From a virus, in IMG/VR virus record IMGVR_UViG_3300037343_000102, positions 1-35,813 of that record: a stretch of DNA of 35,813 bases. One strand, given 5' to 3'. Positions within the stretch are counted from its first letter, which is position 1. Each line of letters begins with the position of its first letter. Made by a program: the position numbers and the translations under genes. Positions 12,338-20,815 of the stretch are shown piece by piece. The notes under the pieces are model-generated. The model saw only the letters and a list, made by a program, of their open reading frames with translations, did not search any database and had not been told where the DNA came from.

Positions 12338-13705
12338 ATGCAGCTAAGAGACTACCAGCATGAACTTATTACAAATGTAAGGAATGCACTTAGAGCGGAA
12401 AATAGGTTAGTTGTTCAACTACCCACAGGGGGGGGTAAGACAATTTGTTTTTCTTACATCGTTTCTAAAGCTTTAAAAAGTGGAAGAAATGTATTAGTCT
12501 TGACTGATAGGCTTGAGTTGTTTAATCAAGCCATGAGCGTTCTTGATTCTAAATCTAAGGACTTGAAGGTTATGATGGTTGAAACTTTAAATAGAAGATT
12601 GAAAAAACCAGAGTATCAAGATATAATTTCTAACTGCAATCTTATTATAATCGATGAATGCCACAAAAGAACGTTTGATAAAATTTTAAGTCGATTGAAT
12701 TCTAAAACCATAGTCCTTGGCTTTACAGCAACGCCCCATAGAGACGGAACTAAATCGCCTTTGATTGATTACTATAAATCAATAGTTTCGGGTGTAGAAA
12801 TCCCTTATTTAATAAAAATGGGTTTTTTGTCTAAGCCTAAATATTACGGTATACCTGTAGATTTATCGTCTGTAGGTCAAAAAGGAGGAGATTATAAATC
12901 TTCTGAATTAGGTAAAATGTACGGAGAAAGAAGAATATTTAAAGGTGTTATTGATAATTGGCAGACTCACACGCCAGACACTAAGACACTTATATTCTCT
13001 TCTACAATAGAAAACAGCAAAGAGATTGTTTCCGCTTTCCTAACGAGGGGTTATAATGTTAAGCACCTTGATTCAAAGATGAGTAAAAAATACCGGTCAG
13101 AAACTTTAAAATGGTTTAAAGATGAACCTAAAGGCATACTTTCAAATGTCGGTATTCTAACAACTGGTTTTGATGAGCCTAGTATTGAGACGGTAATACT
13201 CTACAGGGCTACTCGATCACTACCTCTATATCTTCAGATGATAGGTAGGGGTTCAAGAACTACTAAAGATAAAAAGGAATTTTCAATACTTGATTTTGGA
13301 AATAATATTACATCTTTTGGATTTTGGCACTCGAAAAGGGAGTGGAGTTTAGAAGGTCAAAAACCTAAACCATTAGGAGAAGCAATACTTAAAAACTGCC
13401 CTAGATGTGAATCTTTTATTCATGCTTCGGCAACAAATTGTAAGTATTGCGGATTTGTTTTTGCAAAACTCGTTAGAGAGCAAGAAATCGCAAATCTAAA
13501 ACTTTTAGATCCAAAGGAATTAAGGAGTTTAGCGATAAAAGGAGGTTTAAAAGAAATGGTAAAATTTAGCAAGGCAAAACTTATAAGCCCTTACTGGTGT
13601 TTGCATCAAGTAAAGCAAAGAAGTGAAGCGGAAAAATTCGTTTCTGCTATGGGTTGGAAATCTAGTTGGATTCACGTAAACGGTAACAGATATGGGTGGT
13701 ATTAG
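12338..13705 (+). CDS. SF2 DNA/RNA helicase (DEAD/DEAH, type III restriction-like) with C-terminal zinc finger
   Basis: A 455-residue protein from ATG 12338 (the frame opens at a TTG 6 nt earlier). It has motif I QLPTGGGKT (about 28-35), motif II DECH (105-108), motif III TATP (129-132) and motif VI QMIGRGSRT (about 297-305), which make a complete superfamily 2 helicase. A four-Cys zinc ribbon (CPRC...CKYC) follows at about 355-375. Phage relatives act in replication initiation, branch migration or recombination. It starts directly after the primase-helicase stop and overlaps the nuclease gene, so the three form a replication operon. Confidence 0.88.
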   Translation: MQLRDYQHELITNVRNALRAENRLVVQLPTGGGKTICFSYIVSKALKSGRNVLVLTDRLELFNQAMSVLDSKSKDLKVMMVETLNRRLKKPEYQDIISNCNLIIIDECHKRTFDKILSRLNSKTIVLGFTATPHRDGTKSPLIDYYKSIVSGVEIPYLIKMGFLSKPKYYGIPVDLSSVGQKGGDYKSSELGKMYGERRIFKGVIDNWQTHTPDTKTLIFSSTIENSKEIVSAFLTRGYNVKHLDSKMSKKYRSETLKWFKDEPKGILSNVGILTTGFDEPSIETVILYRATRSLPLYLQMIGRGSRTTKDKKEFSILDFGNNITSFGFWHSKREWSLEGQKPKPLGEAILKNCPRCESFIHASATNCKYCGFVFAKLVREQEIANLKLLDPKELRSLAIKGGLKEMVKFSKAKLISPYWCLHQVKQRSEAEKFVSAMGWKSSWIHVNGNRYGWY

Positions 13706-14027
13706 CGAGGAAAGATTGCAGCAAATAATTTTCACTTTCCATTGGAATAATTACCCAGAAGAAAGAAAGCTATTATTTATGGTTCACAATTCACCAAAAA
13801 ACAAAATTGACGGTGCAAGGTTAAAGGCTAAAGGGATGGTTTCGGGAGTTTCTGATTTGATTTACTTAAATCCTAGAAAGGGTAAACCGCAGTTTATCGA
13901 GGTTAAAACAGATTTAGGCCTTCAGTCAGAAAGTCAAATTTCATGGGAAGGCAAGGTGGTTGCTGAAGGATATGAATATCACTTAGTTAGAAGCCTTAAA
14001 GAAGCAAAGGAGGTATGTGGATGGTAA
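13692..14027 (+). CDS. VRR-NUC domain nuclease
   Basis: A 111-residue single-domain nuclease of the PD-(D/E)XK superfamily. GVSDLIYL (about 54-61) supplies the metal-binding Asp and FIEVKT (about 71-76) the E-x-K pair, with a downstream Gln in QISWEGKV. VRR-NUC proteins of phages are structure-specific nucleases, often compared with Holliday-junction resolvases. Overlap with the helicase gene (14 nt) suggests they work together on replication or recombination intermediates. Confidence 0.85.
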   Translation: MGGISEERLQQIIFTFHWNNYPEERKLLFMVHNSPKNKIDGARLKAKGMVSGVSDLIYLNPRKGKPQFIEVKTDLGLQSESQISWEGKVVAEGYEYHLVRSLKEAKEVCGW

Positions 14028-14188
14028 TCGAACATTTAATATTTACTAGGAAAAACGGAAAGAAATATCTTCATTTCGGGAGAGAAATAAAAGAAAATGG
14101 GGTAGTAATTGATTCTGTTAAAAGCTTGGAAACAAAAAAGAGAATGACCATGTCAGAACTTGAATTAATTGATTTTAAAAATGGGTAA
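14021..14188 (+). CDS. Small hypothetical protein, 55 residues
   Basis: A basic short protein overlapping the nuclease gene by 7 nt. It has beta-like segments (EHLIFTRKNGKKYLHFG, GVVIDSVKSL) and no recognised family. Its stop codon TAA is part of GGGTAACG, the same gene-end sequence seen in the accessory block of the other strand. Confidence 0.5.
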   Translation: MVIEHLIFTRKNGKKYLHFGREIKENGVVIDSVKSLETKKRMTMSELELIDFKNG

Positions 14189-14216
14189 CGATTCGCGATC
14201 ACCAATTAATTATATA

Positions 14217-14226
14217 CACGTGTTAG
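14217..14226 (+). repeat. CACGTGTTAG half-site after gene 14021-14188
   Basis: CACGTGTTAG recurs exactly at 15296-15305, and its GTGTTAG core again at 15582-15588. It lies 31 nt after the TAACG that contains the stop of 14021-14188. No long paired arm is visible here, so only the two TAAC/GTTA cores are present. It looks like a degenerate or different member of the cassette-type sites. Confidence 0.4.
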
Positions 14227-14321
14227 TTACTGTTATTTTGAGCGTTGTCAAATTGCGATAGCCAAATACCCGTGCTAAATGTTAAATTTTAAGTATAAAA
14301 TGAAAATAAAATAAAAAAAGC

Positions 14322-14352
14322 TTGTGAGATAATAAGTATATACTTATATTTG
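14322..14352 (+). promoter_or_regulatory. Promoter with palindromic operator candidate
   Basis: TTG (14322-14324), 20 nt, TATATTTG (14345-14352). The spacer contains AAGTATATACTT (14334-14345), a perfect 12-bp palindrome abutting the -7 box, which is a plausible operator. Gene 14397 starts 44 nt beyond the box, so this small-gene block has its own promoter. Confidence 0.6.
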
Positions 14353-14396
14353 TAGGGTAGAAAGGAAGTAACCTTATACGCTAACAGATAGAAATT

Positions 14397-14816
14397 ATGA
14401 TTTACTCACCAAAACAAATCGAAAACGCAAAAAGAAACTACAATACTTTTTTGAAGATTGAAACTCTTGCTGATTATGATGTTGAAACAATAGGAAGTAA
14501 TACGGCTTACCAAAGAATGGATTATCACAATCGTATTGTAAGTGAGATTAAAGCAGGAAACAAAGAATTAGAGAAAGAATGGAAGTTGTTTTTTTTAAGA
14601 GAAGAAGTAAAAGCTGACCAAAAAGATGACGAAAGCAAAGCAAAAAAAGCAGCTAACAAAGAAGCATCTTCCGATGTATTATCGGAAGTGAAAGGATTAA
14701 GAAAGATGGGAGATTTTGGAAAATGGCTAAACACTTCTGGAAATCCTTTTAGAAAACAACATTTTAATAAAAAATATAGTCAAGAAGCAGTTAACGGATT
14801 TTTACAAACACTTTAA
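14397..14816 (+). CDS. Hypothetical protein, 139 residues
   Basis: A highly charged, helical protein rich in Lys, Glu and Ala (EEVKADQKDDESKAKKAANKEASSDVLSEVKGLRKMGDFGKWL). No domain is recognised. It is the first gene after its own promoter and is followed at 10 nt by another small gene. The charge and absence of hydrophobic segments suggest a cytoplasmic binding protein. Function unknown. Confidence 0.65.
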   Translation: MIYSPKQIENAKRNYNTFLKIETLADYDVETIGSNTAYQRMDYHNRIVSEIKAGNKELEKEWKLFFLREEVKADQKDDESKAKKAANKEASSDVLSEVKGLRKMGDFGKWLNTSGNPFRKQHFNKKYSQEAVNGFLQTL

Positions 14817-14826
14817 AATAAATATT

Positions 14827-15066
14827 ATGAAACGATTTGATGCAATTTACAAAGATGAGAAAAAAAATAATCATATGCTAAGTGATGGCAAAATATACGC
14901 CACAGAAGTAAGATTTGATATTGTGTCAGAAAGCAAAGAACGTGCTTTAGAGTTGATTGAAAAAGAAGGGGAGAACCCAGATGATTTTGATGTGGAAGAA
15001 ACTTCGGGAGTTAAAGACCAGATGGGAAGGTATTTTTCTGAATCAATTAAGGATGCAAGAATATGA
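14827..15066 (+). CDS. Hypothetical acidic protein, 79 residues
   Basis: A compact protein with an alternating beta-helix pattern (ATEVRFDIVSESKERALELIEKEGENPDDFDVEET). No family is recognised. It overlaps the next small gene (ATGA), so both are translated from one message. Confidence 0.62.
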   Translation: MKRFDAIYKDEKKNNHMLSDGKIYATEVRFDIVSESKERALELIEKEGENPDDFDVEETSGVKDQMGRYFSESIKDARI

Positions 15067-15239
15067 TGACAATCCAGGAAGTAAAAAAAGAACTCGGAAT
15101 CTCAAATAAAGAGATAGCCGAGTTTTTCGGAATGAGTTACGGAAGCTTTGCCAATAGTTCTGCAAAGGAAAGATACGAGAATGCGCTATGCGGTTTTTAT
15201 TCGGTAATTAAAAAAGCGCAAAGGCAAAAAAAGTATTAA
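15063..15239 (+). CDS. Small HTH-like protein, 58 residues
   Basis: TIQEVKKELGISNKEIAEFFGMSYGSFANSSAKERYENALCGFYSVI has the helix spacing of a helix-turn-helix domain, with EIAEFFGMSYGSFANSSAK as the likely recognition unit. It overlaps the preceding gene by 4 nt. It may regulate the adjacent palindromic promoter at 14322-14352, which is inferred from proximity only. Confidence 0.55.
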   Translation: MMTIQEVKKELGISNKEIAEFFGMSYGSFANSSAKERYENALCGFYSVIKKAQRQKKY

Positions 15240-15295
15240 TTATGGGCAAATACAAACGAACCTTTGATAAAGCACGAACCGGATATGCACTATAC

Positions 15296-15305
15296 CACGT
15301 GTTAG
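15296..15305 (+). repeat. CACGTGTTAG half-site
   Basis: This repeats 14217-14226 exactly. The preceding TATGCACTATACC resembles one arm of the TATA-containing hairpins, and GTGTTAGCAA is shared with 15582-15591. The opposite arm is missing, so this may be a broken cassette junction. The 24-codon frame 15242-15316 that covers it is probably not a gene. Confidence 0.4.
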
Positions 15306-15324
15306 CAATTCGTTAAAAGTAGGA

Positions 15325-15465
15325 ATGCAAACATTTGATTTATGTGACTGCCCTTACGAAATAAACACTTGGATTGAGAAATATAATATACAATCCGACA
15401 ACATCATTTCTATAAACCAAGACAGCAAACAAGTAGTGATGTTCTACAAGGGTTTTAATTATTGA
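15325..15465 (+). CDS. Hypothetical protein, 46 residues
   Basis: A short acidic frame (QTFDLCDCPYEINTWIEKYNIQSDNIISINQDSKQVVMFYKG) that fits between a half-site and a full hairpin; its TGA is followed directly by TAACG, the start of that hairpin. The arrangement matches a one-gene cassette. No family is recognised. Confidence 0.5.
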   Translation: MQTFDLCDCPYEINTWIEKYNIQSDNIISINQDSKQVVMFYKGFNY

Positions 15466-15587
15466 TAACGTTTAGTATATGAAACGGCTTGTAAATAATC
15501 ATAAATTTTGAATTAAAAACGAACAAATTAAATAAACAATAACCACCGAGAAAGCAAGGAATTAAAGCTGTTTTATATACAGTGTTA
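15466..15587 (+). repeat. Cassette-type inverted repeat (plus strand)
   Basis: The left arm 15466-15490 begins TAACGTTTAGTATATGAAAC. The right arm 15565-15587 ends TTTTATATACAGTGTTA. They pair over about 20 bp with unequal spacers beside the TAAC and GTTA cores, and the 74 bases between them are AT-rich. The arm design equals that of the minus-strand sites at 3606-3665 and 4423-4478. The leader after it (CTGGGCGGTTTTAAAAACA) resembles the one before the methyltransferase start at 4398 (CTGTACGGATTTAAAAGATA). Confidence 0.65.
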
Positions 15588-15616
15588 GCAACTGGGCGGT
15601 TTTAAAAACAAAAATT

Positions 15617-15976
15617 ATGGCATTAGATTACGGACACACTTGCCCCGACATTGATAGAAGCATTACATCATTCAAATCTGATATTGAAAGTTATTTGAGT
15701 AATATGTTAGATGATTGTTGCCCTATACTTGAAGGAAAGCAAAAAGAAGATTTTATTAAAGATTACGCTGAACAAATGTATAGCGACTTTGAACCAAATT
15801 TTGAAGACGTTAGAAAAACTAATGAAGATATGCGAAAAGAAGCTGATAGACAAATAGACTATGCAGAAGAAAAAGCTTATGATGCAGAAGAAGAAATTAA
15901 AGATTTGAATGCGCGAATTAAAGAATTAGAGGGGCAAGTTTCTGAACTCGAATCTGAATTAGATGCAGTAACGTAG
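15617..15976 (+). CDS. Coiled-coil hypothetical protein, 119 residues
   Basis: The first half contains four Cys or His residues near CPDID and DDCCPIL. The second half (about 70-117) is an acidic coiled coil (DYAEEKAYDAEEEIKDLNARIKELEGQVSELESEL). No family is recognised. GTAACG immediately precedes the TAG stop, again linking the gene end with the TAACG motif. It is the last accessory gene before the packaging genes. Confidence 0.62.
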   Translation: MALDYGHTCPDIDRSITSFKSDIESYLSNMLDDCCPILEGKQKEDFIKDYAEQMYSDFEPNFEDVRKTNEDMRKEADRQIDYAEEKAYDAEEEIKDLNARIKELEGQVSELESELDAVT

Positions 15977-16095
15977 CCTTGTTGCTAACGTGCGGCTACA
16001 AGCCACAAATGTATTACAATCTATGAAAAAATTTAAAAAAACAATATATCGTATTTTATTATTTAGATTGATTAAAAATACATAAATTTGTCATT

Positions 16096-16599
16096 ATGGC
16101 TTATACCGAAATACAAATAGAAATAAGTAAAGAAATTATCATTGAAGAAATGATAAAAGGAAATAGCCTTGTTGCTATTATTAAAACACATTCAAATATA
16201 CCAAGTATAAGAACTGTTTTTAATTGGTTAAATTCAGAAAGTGATTACTTCGATAAACAGTTTTTGCACAACTACGCAAGAGCGCAAGAAATAAGAGCGG
16301 AAAATGAATTTGATCAAATACTAGAAATAGCAGATGCCACAACGGATGATATCATATTAGACAAAGATGGAAATCAAGTAATTAATCATAATGTAATTAA
16401 TCGTGATAGACTTCGTATTGATTCCAGAAAGTGGCGTATTTCAAAGATGCAGCCTAAAAAATATGGTGATAAATTAGACATAACCTCTAATGATAAAACT
16501 TTAGAAACCTCATTTAATTTAGGGTCATTAAATAAAATACAATTAGATGCACTAATACAGCTACATGAAGGAGACAATTCTAGTACCGAAGCTGAATGA
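16096..16599 (+). CDS. Terminase small subunit
   Basis: A 167-residue protein. The N-terminal half has a helix-turn-helix fold (IIEEMIKGNSLVAIIKTHSNIPSIRTVFNWLNSES). It is followed by a conserved stretch of phage small terminases (YARAQEIRAENEFDQILEIADATTDDI...RLRIDSRKWRISKMQPKKYGDKLD). The protein recognises phage DNA for packaging and delivers it to the large subunit. It overlaps the large subunit gene by 35 nt. A TAAATTTG box (16083-16090) ends only 5 nt before the ATG, so the message may be leaderless. Confidence 0.85.
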   Translation: MAYTEIQIEISKEIIIEEMIKGNSLVAIIKTHSNIPSIRTVFNWLNSESDYFDKQFLHNYARAQEIRAENEFDQILEIADATTDDIILDKDGNQVINHNVINRDRLRIDSRKWRISKMQPKKYGDKLDITSNDKTLETSFNLGSLNKIQLDALIQLHEGDNSSTEAE

Positions 16600-17968
16600 C
16601 CTTAAAGCGGAAAGATGCAGGCAGGAATTCTTCTATTTCCTGCAAGAGTTCTGGGATGTTATAATTCCAGAAACGCCAGTTTATAACTGGCATATACCTT
16701 ATTTGTGTAATGAGGTTCAAAAAGTAGTTGAAAAAGTAATTAAAAGAGAAGCTAAGGATTATGATCTAATAATTAATATAAGTCCAGGGGAAACTAAATC
16801 GACTATTATAACCGTTATGTTGCCTGTTTGGGCTTGGATTAAAGACCCTTCAATCAGAAGCTTAACAGCTTCCTATTCCGCCTCACTATCTACAGACCAT
16901 AGCGTAAAATCAAGGGATATTATTAGGAGTGATAAGTTTAAATCATACTTTCCTGAAATAGTACTAAAAACAGATCAAGACGGTAAAACCCACTATAAAA
17001 ACACTTTAGGCGGTGAACGTTACGCAACCTCGGTTACAGGTTCAATTACTGGATTTCATGCGCATTTACTTATAGTTGATGATCCATTAAACCCTAAAGA
17101 GGCAGCGTCCGAAGTAGAGCGCAAAAGAGCAAATGATTTTATGGATATTACTCTTTCTACCAGAAAAGTGAATAAAAGCGTTACACCGACTATTTTAGTA
17201 ATGCAAAGACTCCATCAAGACGATTGCACTGGTAATTGGCTAACTAAAGACAAGACCATTAAACACATTTGTTTGCCTGGGGAAATTTCAAAGGATATTA
17301 AACCAATAGAATTAAGAGAAAAATATACTGATGGATTAATGAACGCCACTAGGTTAACTAGAAATGATTTAGCTGAACTTAAAACTAATTTAGGTTCTTA
17401 CGGTTATTCTGGTCAAATAATGCAAACTCCTACGCCTTTAGATGGTGGTATATGGCAAAGGTGGATAATAGCCGTTCCAGATAGTGAATTCCCAAAAGAA
17501 CTTACAAAGATTGGTTCTGATTGGGATTTAGCATATACAGAGAAAGAAACTAATTCGGCTTGTGCTTATGTTACCGCTGGCTTATTTAATTCAAAAATGT
17601 ACATTGATGATATTGGCTGGGATTGGATGGAGTTTCCTGCATTAATAAATTATATGAAGATTAAAAAATCACCTCATTATATCGAAGCTAAGGCAAGCGG
17701 GAAAAGTGCTAAACAAACCTTATCAAATCAAGGCATACCCGCAATCGAGGTTAAAGTAGATGGAGGTGATAAGATTGCAAGAGCTATGCTTTCTACTCCA
17801 TTTGCGGAAGCTGGAATGATATATTGCAGACAGTCAATAATCGAAAAGCTATACAATGATGACAGACAAGGTATTCTTATTTTTCCAAATACTGGAACTG
17901 ATTTAGCCGATGCTTTAGCGCAATCTATTTATCGTTTACTTAACCAACCTCAAATGTTTTTCTTTTAG
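16565..17968 (+). CDS. Terminase large subunit
   Basis: A 467-residue packaging motor. The N-terminal ATPase has a Walker A variant SPGETKST (about 73-80) and Walker B LLIVDDP (about 167-173). The C-terminal nuclease starts at IGSDWDLAYTEKE (about 315-327), with metal-binding Asp residues. It cuts concatemeric DNA and pumps it into the prohead through the portal. The length is normal for the family. The ATG used lies within the end of the small subunit gene. Confidence 0.93.
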   Translation: MKETILVPKLNDLKAERCRQEFFYFLQEFWDVIIPETPVYNWHIPYLCNEVQKVVEKVIKREAKDYDLIINISPGETKSTIITVMLPVWAWIKDPSIRSLTASYSASLSTDHSVKSRDIIRSDKFKSYFPEIVLKTDQDGKTHYKNTLGGERYATSVTGSITGFHAHLLIVDDPLNPKEAASEVERKRANDFMDITLSTRKVNKSVTPTILVMQRLHQDDCTGNWLTKDKTIKHICLPGEISKDIKPIELREKYTDGLMNATRLTRNDLAELKTNLGSYGYSGQIMQTPTPLDGGIWQRWIIAVPDSEFPKELTKIGSDWDLAYTEKETNSACAYVTAGLFNSKMYIDDIGWDWMEFPALINYMKIKKSPHYIEAKASGKSAKQTLSNQGIPAIEVKVDGGDKIARAMLSTPFAEAGMIYCRQSIIEKLYNDDRQGILIFPNTGTDLADALAQSIYRLLNQPQMFFF

Positions 17969-17969
17969 T

Positions 17970-17994
17970 ATAGATAAAATTTATTAAATTTGTA
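17970..17994 (+). promoter_or_regulatory. Promoter before the portal gene
   Basis: A TAAATTTG box (17985-17992) lies 24 nt before the portal start. Upstream is TAGATAAAATTTATTA, the same spacer sequence as in the repressor promoter (6590-6614). The -33 region is only T-rich. Confidence 0.55.
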
Positions 17995-18016
17995 CATATT
18001 ATAAATAAAATCTATA

Positions 18017-19300
18017 ATGCCAAACATATTTTCAAGAATATTTAGCAATAAGCAAAATCAAGATATTAATAAATATGTTGATGCCTTTATAAAACACATA
18101 GGCGGGTCATATACCCAATATGACAGAAATGCAGAAACCTACATTGATAAAGGATTTCTATACAACCCAGACGTTTATTCAATCATTCAAGCGCAATCTA
18201 CAAAGGCCGCTTCTATACCTTGGAAAGTTAAAGTTAATGATATTCAAAAAGAATTTCCTTTAGAAAGACCTAATATTCTACAGACTTGGGAAGAGGTAAA
18301 AGCATTGCAAAAGATGTTTTTAAAGACAACAGGAAACATTTTCTTATATGTTCCTAAGCCAGTAGAGGGAGCAAACAAAGGCGTTCCTAATTCTTTATGG
18401 GTACTACCATCTCATCTTATTAAAATAGTTTTAAAGGATAACGTTGATATTACTTTAGGCGGCGAAAACCCGATTAAAAGCTATATGTTGATAAAGGGCA
18501 GAACATTTGTCGAATTTAATCAAGAGAATGTAATTCATATAAAATATTCAAATCCAGACTTTGATTTTAACGGAGCGCATCTTTACGGGCTAAGTCCTTT
18601 ACGTCCTTTGCTTAGAAATATACAAAGCTCAAACGAAGCTATTGACAACAATAATAGAACGCTCTTAAATAGTGGCGCATTTGGATTTATTACTGGTAAA
18701 AACGTTCCTCTTAATCCCCAACAAGCGCAAGAGGTCAAGGATAGGTTAACAGAAATGAGAGCAGGAACTAAGCCATTGTCACATATTCAAGGGGCTAGTG
18801 CAGAATTGCAATTTACTAACGTTGGATTAAACACTAAAGATTTGCAACCTTTTGAATTTTTAAAGTTCGATCAAAAGGCTTTATGTAACGCTTTACAATG
18901 GTCTGATAAGCTCTTAAATAACGACGATGGGGCAAAGTATGACAATGTTAATAACTTTAGAAAGCAAGTTATTACAGACAATATAATGCCCGATAACCGC
19001 CTAATTGATAATGCATATCAGAATGGATTTGTCCGATTGTTTAAAGGTTATGAAAATGCGGATTTGATGTCAATTTATGACAATCTGCCAGAAATGCAAG
19101 AGGACTTAAATACTCTTATGGTTAGAGTAGAAAAGGCAATTAACATCGGATTAATATCAAGAAGTCAGGGTTTAGAGTTGTTAGGGTGGTCGGAATATGA
19201 CGATGGTAGCTTAAACGAAAGAACAGTAAATCAAGATGTCATTCCGTTATCGGAAGCAATCGCAACAGATTTTACAGCAAATGACAACAGACCAATATAG
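18017..19300 (+). CDS. Portal protein (HK97 family)
   Basis: A 427-residue portal protein. Family traits include the N-terminal NPDVYSIIQAQSTKAASIPW, the middle NGAHLYGLSPLRPLLRNIQSSNEAIDNNN and the conserved helix GAKYDNVNNFRKQVITDNIMP. Twelve copies form the ring at one capsid vertex through which DNA passes. It lies between terminase and the head morphogenesis gene in standard order. The C-terminus overlaps the next gene by 20 nt. Confidence 0.92.
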   Translation: MPNIFSRIFSNKQNQDINKYVDAFIKHIGGSYTQYDRNAETYIDKGFLYNPDVYSIIQAQSTKAASIPWKVKVNDIQKEFPLERPNILQTWEEVKALQKMFLKTTGNIFLYVPKPVEGANKGVPNSLWVLPSHLIKIVLKDNVDITLGGENPIKSYMLIKGRTFVEFNQENVIHIKYSNPDFDFNGAHLYGLSPLRPLLRNIQSSNEAIDNNNRTLLNSGAFGFITGKNVPLNPQQAQEVKDRLTEMRAGTKPLSHIQGASAELQFTNVGLNTKDLQPFEFLKFDQKALCNALQWSDKLLNNDDGAKYDNVNNFRKQVITDNIMPDNRLIDNAYQNGFVRLFKGYENADLMSIYDNLPEMQEDLNTLMVRVEKAINIGLISRSQGLELLGWSEYDDGSLNERTVNQDVIPLSEAIATDFTANDNRPI

Positions 19301-20078
19301 AAGAAGATGGTTAAGGCTTCAGAAAGCTTACGAAAAAAGAGCCTTTACTATATTTAGAAAGGGATTTCAAACAACTGCAAATAAAGTGCCTTGGGATAAT
19401 CTACAGACATGGAACTACCTACAATTACTAGAGGCTAACATTCCATTAAACGCTTTAGATGATGTTTATTTTGATGCTTATTTTTTGATAGGTTTTAATC
19501 ACGGTCAATTAGTAGGTAAGTCGATTAACAAAGATACAAAGGCCTTTATACCAGAAACCTTTAGCCGTGTATTTAGAAACCTCATCATTGAATTTCTAAA
19601 ATCTAGTTTAGGGCAAAGGATTGCAAGCGTTAGACAATCTTTAATCGCATACCTTATAGAAGAAATAGAAAAAGGAATACGAGAGGGTTTAGATGTTCGT
19701 AAGATTGCCTCTAATATGAAAAACCTAGTTAATAGCCGTTCATTTTACCGTTGGCAAGCTTTACGCATAGCAAGAACAGAAACAACCGCAGCGGCAAACT
19801 ATGGGGCAATATCGGCAGCCGAAGAAAGTTCTTTTGTTATTGAGAAGATTTGGATTAGCGGTCAGGATGCGAGAGTAAGAAGAAGACCTAAAAGCGATTA
19901 TGATCACTTAGAATTGAATAATACAATCGTCGCTCAAAATGCTTTATTTGAAGATAATGGAGCTTTTTTATTATACCCAGGCGATCCATCAGCTCCAGCG
20001 GGTGCGGTTATAAATTGTAGATGTTCTGTAAATTTCATTCCTAAGAGAGATGCGATGGGTAGATTAGTTCCTAAATAA
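19281..20078 (+). CDS. Head morphogenesis protein (Mu gpF/SPP1 gp7-like)
   Basis: A 265-residue protein from ATG 19281 (an ATG at 19236 would overlap the portal gene by 65 nt and is less likely). The C-terminal half carries the family signature: ALRIARTETTAAANYGAISAAEES, KIWISGQDARVRRRPKSDYDH, then PGDPSAPAGAVINCRCSVNFIP. Such minor head proteins attach to the portal and are injected or help assembly. Confidence 0.88.
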   Translation: MTTDQYRRRWLRLQKAYEKRAFTIFRKGFQTTANKVPWDNLQTWNYLQLLEANIPLNALDDVYFDAYFLIGFNHGQLVGKSINKDTKAFIPETFSRVFRNLIIEFLKSSLGQRIASVRQSLIAYLIEEIEKGIREGLDVRKIASNMKNLVNSRSFYRWQALRIARTETTAAANYGAISAAEESSFVIEKIWISGQDARVRRRPKSDYDHLELNNTIVAQNALFEDNGAFLLYPGDPSAPAGAVINCRCSVNFIPKRDAMGRLVPK

Positions 20079-20105
20079 TTTACAATTAAAATTTATTTCA
20101 ATCAA

Positions 20106-20130
20106 ATAGATTTTTTTTATTATCTTTGGT
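20106..20130 (+). promoter_or_regulatory. Promoter before the prohead protease
   Basis: TATCTTTG (20121-20128) with TAGAT upstream. Bases 20117-20139 are an exact 23-bp copy of 23906-23928, before the major tail protein, and both boxes end 24 nt before their ATG. It belongs to the TAGAT...TTATTATCTTTG promoter group. Confidence 0.65.
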
Positions 20131-20152
20131 ATTATTATAGATTTTACTTATA

Positions 20153-20815
20153 ATGGAATTTAAACAATTAGGTTACGATATAAAGGATTTTGACGAAGCA
20201 AAAGGCATTGTACTGGCTTACGCTAACAACTATGACTATAAGGATGCAGACGGTGATATAAGTGCTCAGGGTTCTTTTACTAAGACGGTTTCCGAAAACT
20301 TTAAAAGAATAAGAGTTCTTAAAAATCACAATCCGACTATTTCTTTAGGCGTTCCATTAGAGATTAAAACAGATGATCCTTATGGATTGTTGACCACGAC
20401 AAAGTTTAATTTAAAAAAAGAAGAAAGTCGAGATATGTTTACCGACATTCAATTGATGAAGGAGAACGGTCTAAATGCGGAGCTTTCCATTGGTTATAAA
20501 GTAATCGATAGAGATAAAAAAAATGTATCTATTATTAAAGAATACCAATTATTTGAATATTCCTTTTTAACATCATGGGCGGCTAATGAATTAAGCACGG
20601 TTCAAGATATTAAGAGCATTAAAAGCCATTATGGAATATTACAACTTATAGAAAAATCATACAATCTTGACTATTCAGATACAAGATTGCGACAAATAGA
20701 AAACTTACTTATAGCACTTAAAACCGATAAGCCGTTAGACATAATTAACACTACAGATTTGAAGCCGCTACTTGACACGTTCAAACAATTTAATAACACG
20801 TTAATTAAAAAATAA
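20153..20815 (+). CDS. Prohead protease (HK97 family, S78)
   Basis: A 220-residue serine protease maturing the capsid. KNHN (about 62-65) supplies the catalytic His, ELSIGYKV (about 111-118) the Ser, and LFEYSFLTSWAANELSTV (about 132-149) the typical C-terminal block. It removes the N-terminal delta domain of the capsid protein during maturation. It overlaps the capsid gene by one base. Confidence 0.9.
   Translation: MEFKQLGYDIKDFDEAKGIVLAYANNYDYKDADGDISAQGSFTKTVSENFKRIRVLKNHNPTISLGVPLEIKTDDPYGLLTTTKFNLKKEESRDMFTDIQLMKENGLNAELSIGYKVIDRDKKNVSIIKEYQLFEYSFLTSWAANELSTVQDIKSIKSHYGILQLIEKSYNLDYSDTRLRQIENLLIALKTDKPLDIINTTDLKPLLDTFKQFNNTLIKK

Noticed and set aside
14189-14396. tRNA or other small stable RNA gene
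   Set aside because: No cloverleaf or T-loop (GGTTCRA-like) pattern was found; the gap is explained by a half-site and a promoter.
15242-15316. 24-codon ORF
   Set aside because: It is very short and mostly overlaps the GTGTTAG half-site. No sign of coding beyond an open frame.
16023-16085. 20-codon basic ORF before terminase
   Set aside because: Too short, composed of Lys, Ile and Leu as expected for AT-rich intergenic DNA, and it ends inside the putative terminase promoter.
19236-19280. Earlier start for the head morphogenesis protein
   Set aside because: It would add 15 residues read from the end of the portal gene; the ATG at 19281 gives the usual short overlap.
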